From positions 3,534,001 to 3,598,000 of the forward strand of contig NZ_LR594675.1 of NCBI RefSeq assembly GCF_901827205.1: a stretch of 64,000 bases of DNA, written 5' to 3'. The notes under the pieces are model-generated. The model ran no database searches. It worked only from the letters and a program-made list of their open reading frames with translations, and was not told the DNA's origin. Positions within the stretch are counted from its first letter, which is position 1, and each line of letters starts with the position of its first letter. Positions 63,850 to 64,000 of the stretch are shown piece after piece. Origin of the DNA: Variovorax sp. PBS-H4. GTDB lineage: Bacteria > Pseudomonadota > Gammaproteobacteria > Burkholderiales > Burkholderiaceae_C. A program made the translations under genes and the position numbers.

Positions 63850-64000
63850 TCAGCAGCTCGCGGCCAGTCGTTGGTTAACGCCCCGCAAAAGCCACAGCAA
63901 AGTCTTGGAGCAGGGGCACGGCACCCTGTGTTCGTCGCCAAATAGGCAGACTTGACCGAGTAGAGCTTCAACCTCCGTCGGCCTGCCTGCGGCGACGTCC
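63850..64000 (-). CDS. Ketopantoate reductase-family protein, C-terminal end
   Basis: The frame is open to the right edge of the window and gives the last 50 residues only. They begin DVAAGRPTEVEALLGQVC and continue EHRVPCPCSKTLLWLLRGVN, which matches the C-terminal segment of 2-dehydropantoate 2-reductase (ApbA/PanE) proteins (D-x-x-x-G-R-x-T-E). It converges with the TetR gene after 49 bases. The enzyme may act on ketopantoate or on another 2-oxo acid. Confidence 0.7.
   Translation of the reverse strand, partial: DVAAGRPTEVEALLGQVCLFGDEHRVPCPCSKTLLWLLRGVNQRLAASC

Overview
This is a GC-rich, densely coded bacterial chromosome segment. Three Bug/TctC- or TRAP-type solute receptors, many LysR regulators, a cyoABCD-SURF1-RegB/RegA block and aromatic-catabolism genes point to a Burkholderiales (Comamonadaceae, Variovorax-like) soil heterotroph. 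That assignment is inferred from gene content; no rRNA or tRNA gene is present to confirm it. I also see no CRISPR array, insertion sequence or phage gene.

Layout. 1-9.9 kb: the tail of a PucR-type regulator, a Bug receptor with a lipoprotein carboxylesterase, a LysR regulator, a very long acyl-CoA synthetase (ADP-forming type) fused to DUF1254/DUF1214, a hydrolase-LuxR fusion and a small TPR protein. 9.9-18.8 kb: a 2'-5' RNA ligase-like protein and an MFS carrier, then cyoABCD (quinol oxidase), SURF1 and a RegB/RegA redox two-component pair. 18.9-29.8 kb: an XRE-cupin regulator facing an operon for D-amino-acid or peptide catabolism (FAD oxidase, M81 peptidase, five-gene dipeptide ABC transporter, N-acyl-D-amino-acid deacylase, RidA). 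29.8-40 kb: protein-L-isoaspartate methyltransferase, a giant DyP peroxidase::P450-like fusion followed by an SGNH hydrolase, and an Fe3+/phosphonate-type ABC transporter. 40-45.2 kb: a cyclase-ATPase-TPR sensor, a methyltransferase and a LysR regulator.

45.3-48.3 kb is a decayed locus. Three consecutive genes are in-frame deletion products (mhpB-like::SDR, MFS::mhpE-like, and an aldo/keto reductase lacking its middle), with extra 1-nt indels. 48.3-52.4 kb: a GntR regulator facing an enolase-superfamily enzyme, a 2-hydroxyacid dehydrogenase and a Bug receptor. 52.6-54.5 kb: a LysR/NmrA pair. 54.5-63.8 kb: a TetR regulator facing an eight-gene operon (TRAP transporter, two FAD hydroxylases, PuuE-like hydrolase, LhgO-like oxidase, VOC protein) that looks like uptake and catabolism of a hydroxylated aromatic or N-heterocycle. 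The right edge holds the C-terminal end of a ketopantoate reductase-family gene.

The strongest leads are the DyP::P450-like fusion, the acyl-CoA synthetase::DUF1254 fusion, the chain of chimeric genes, the palindromic operators before the D-amino-acid operon, and the uncharacterised TRAP/hydroxylase operon.
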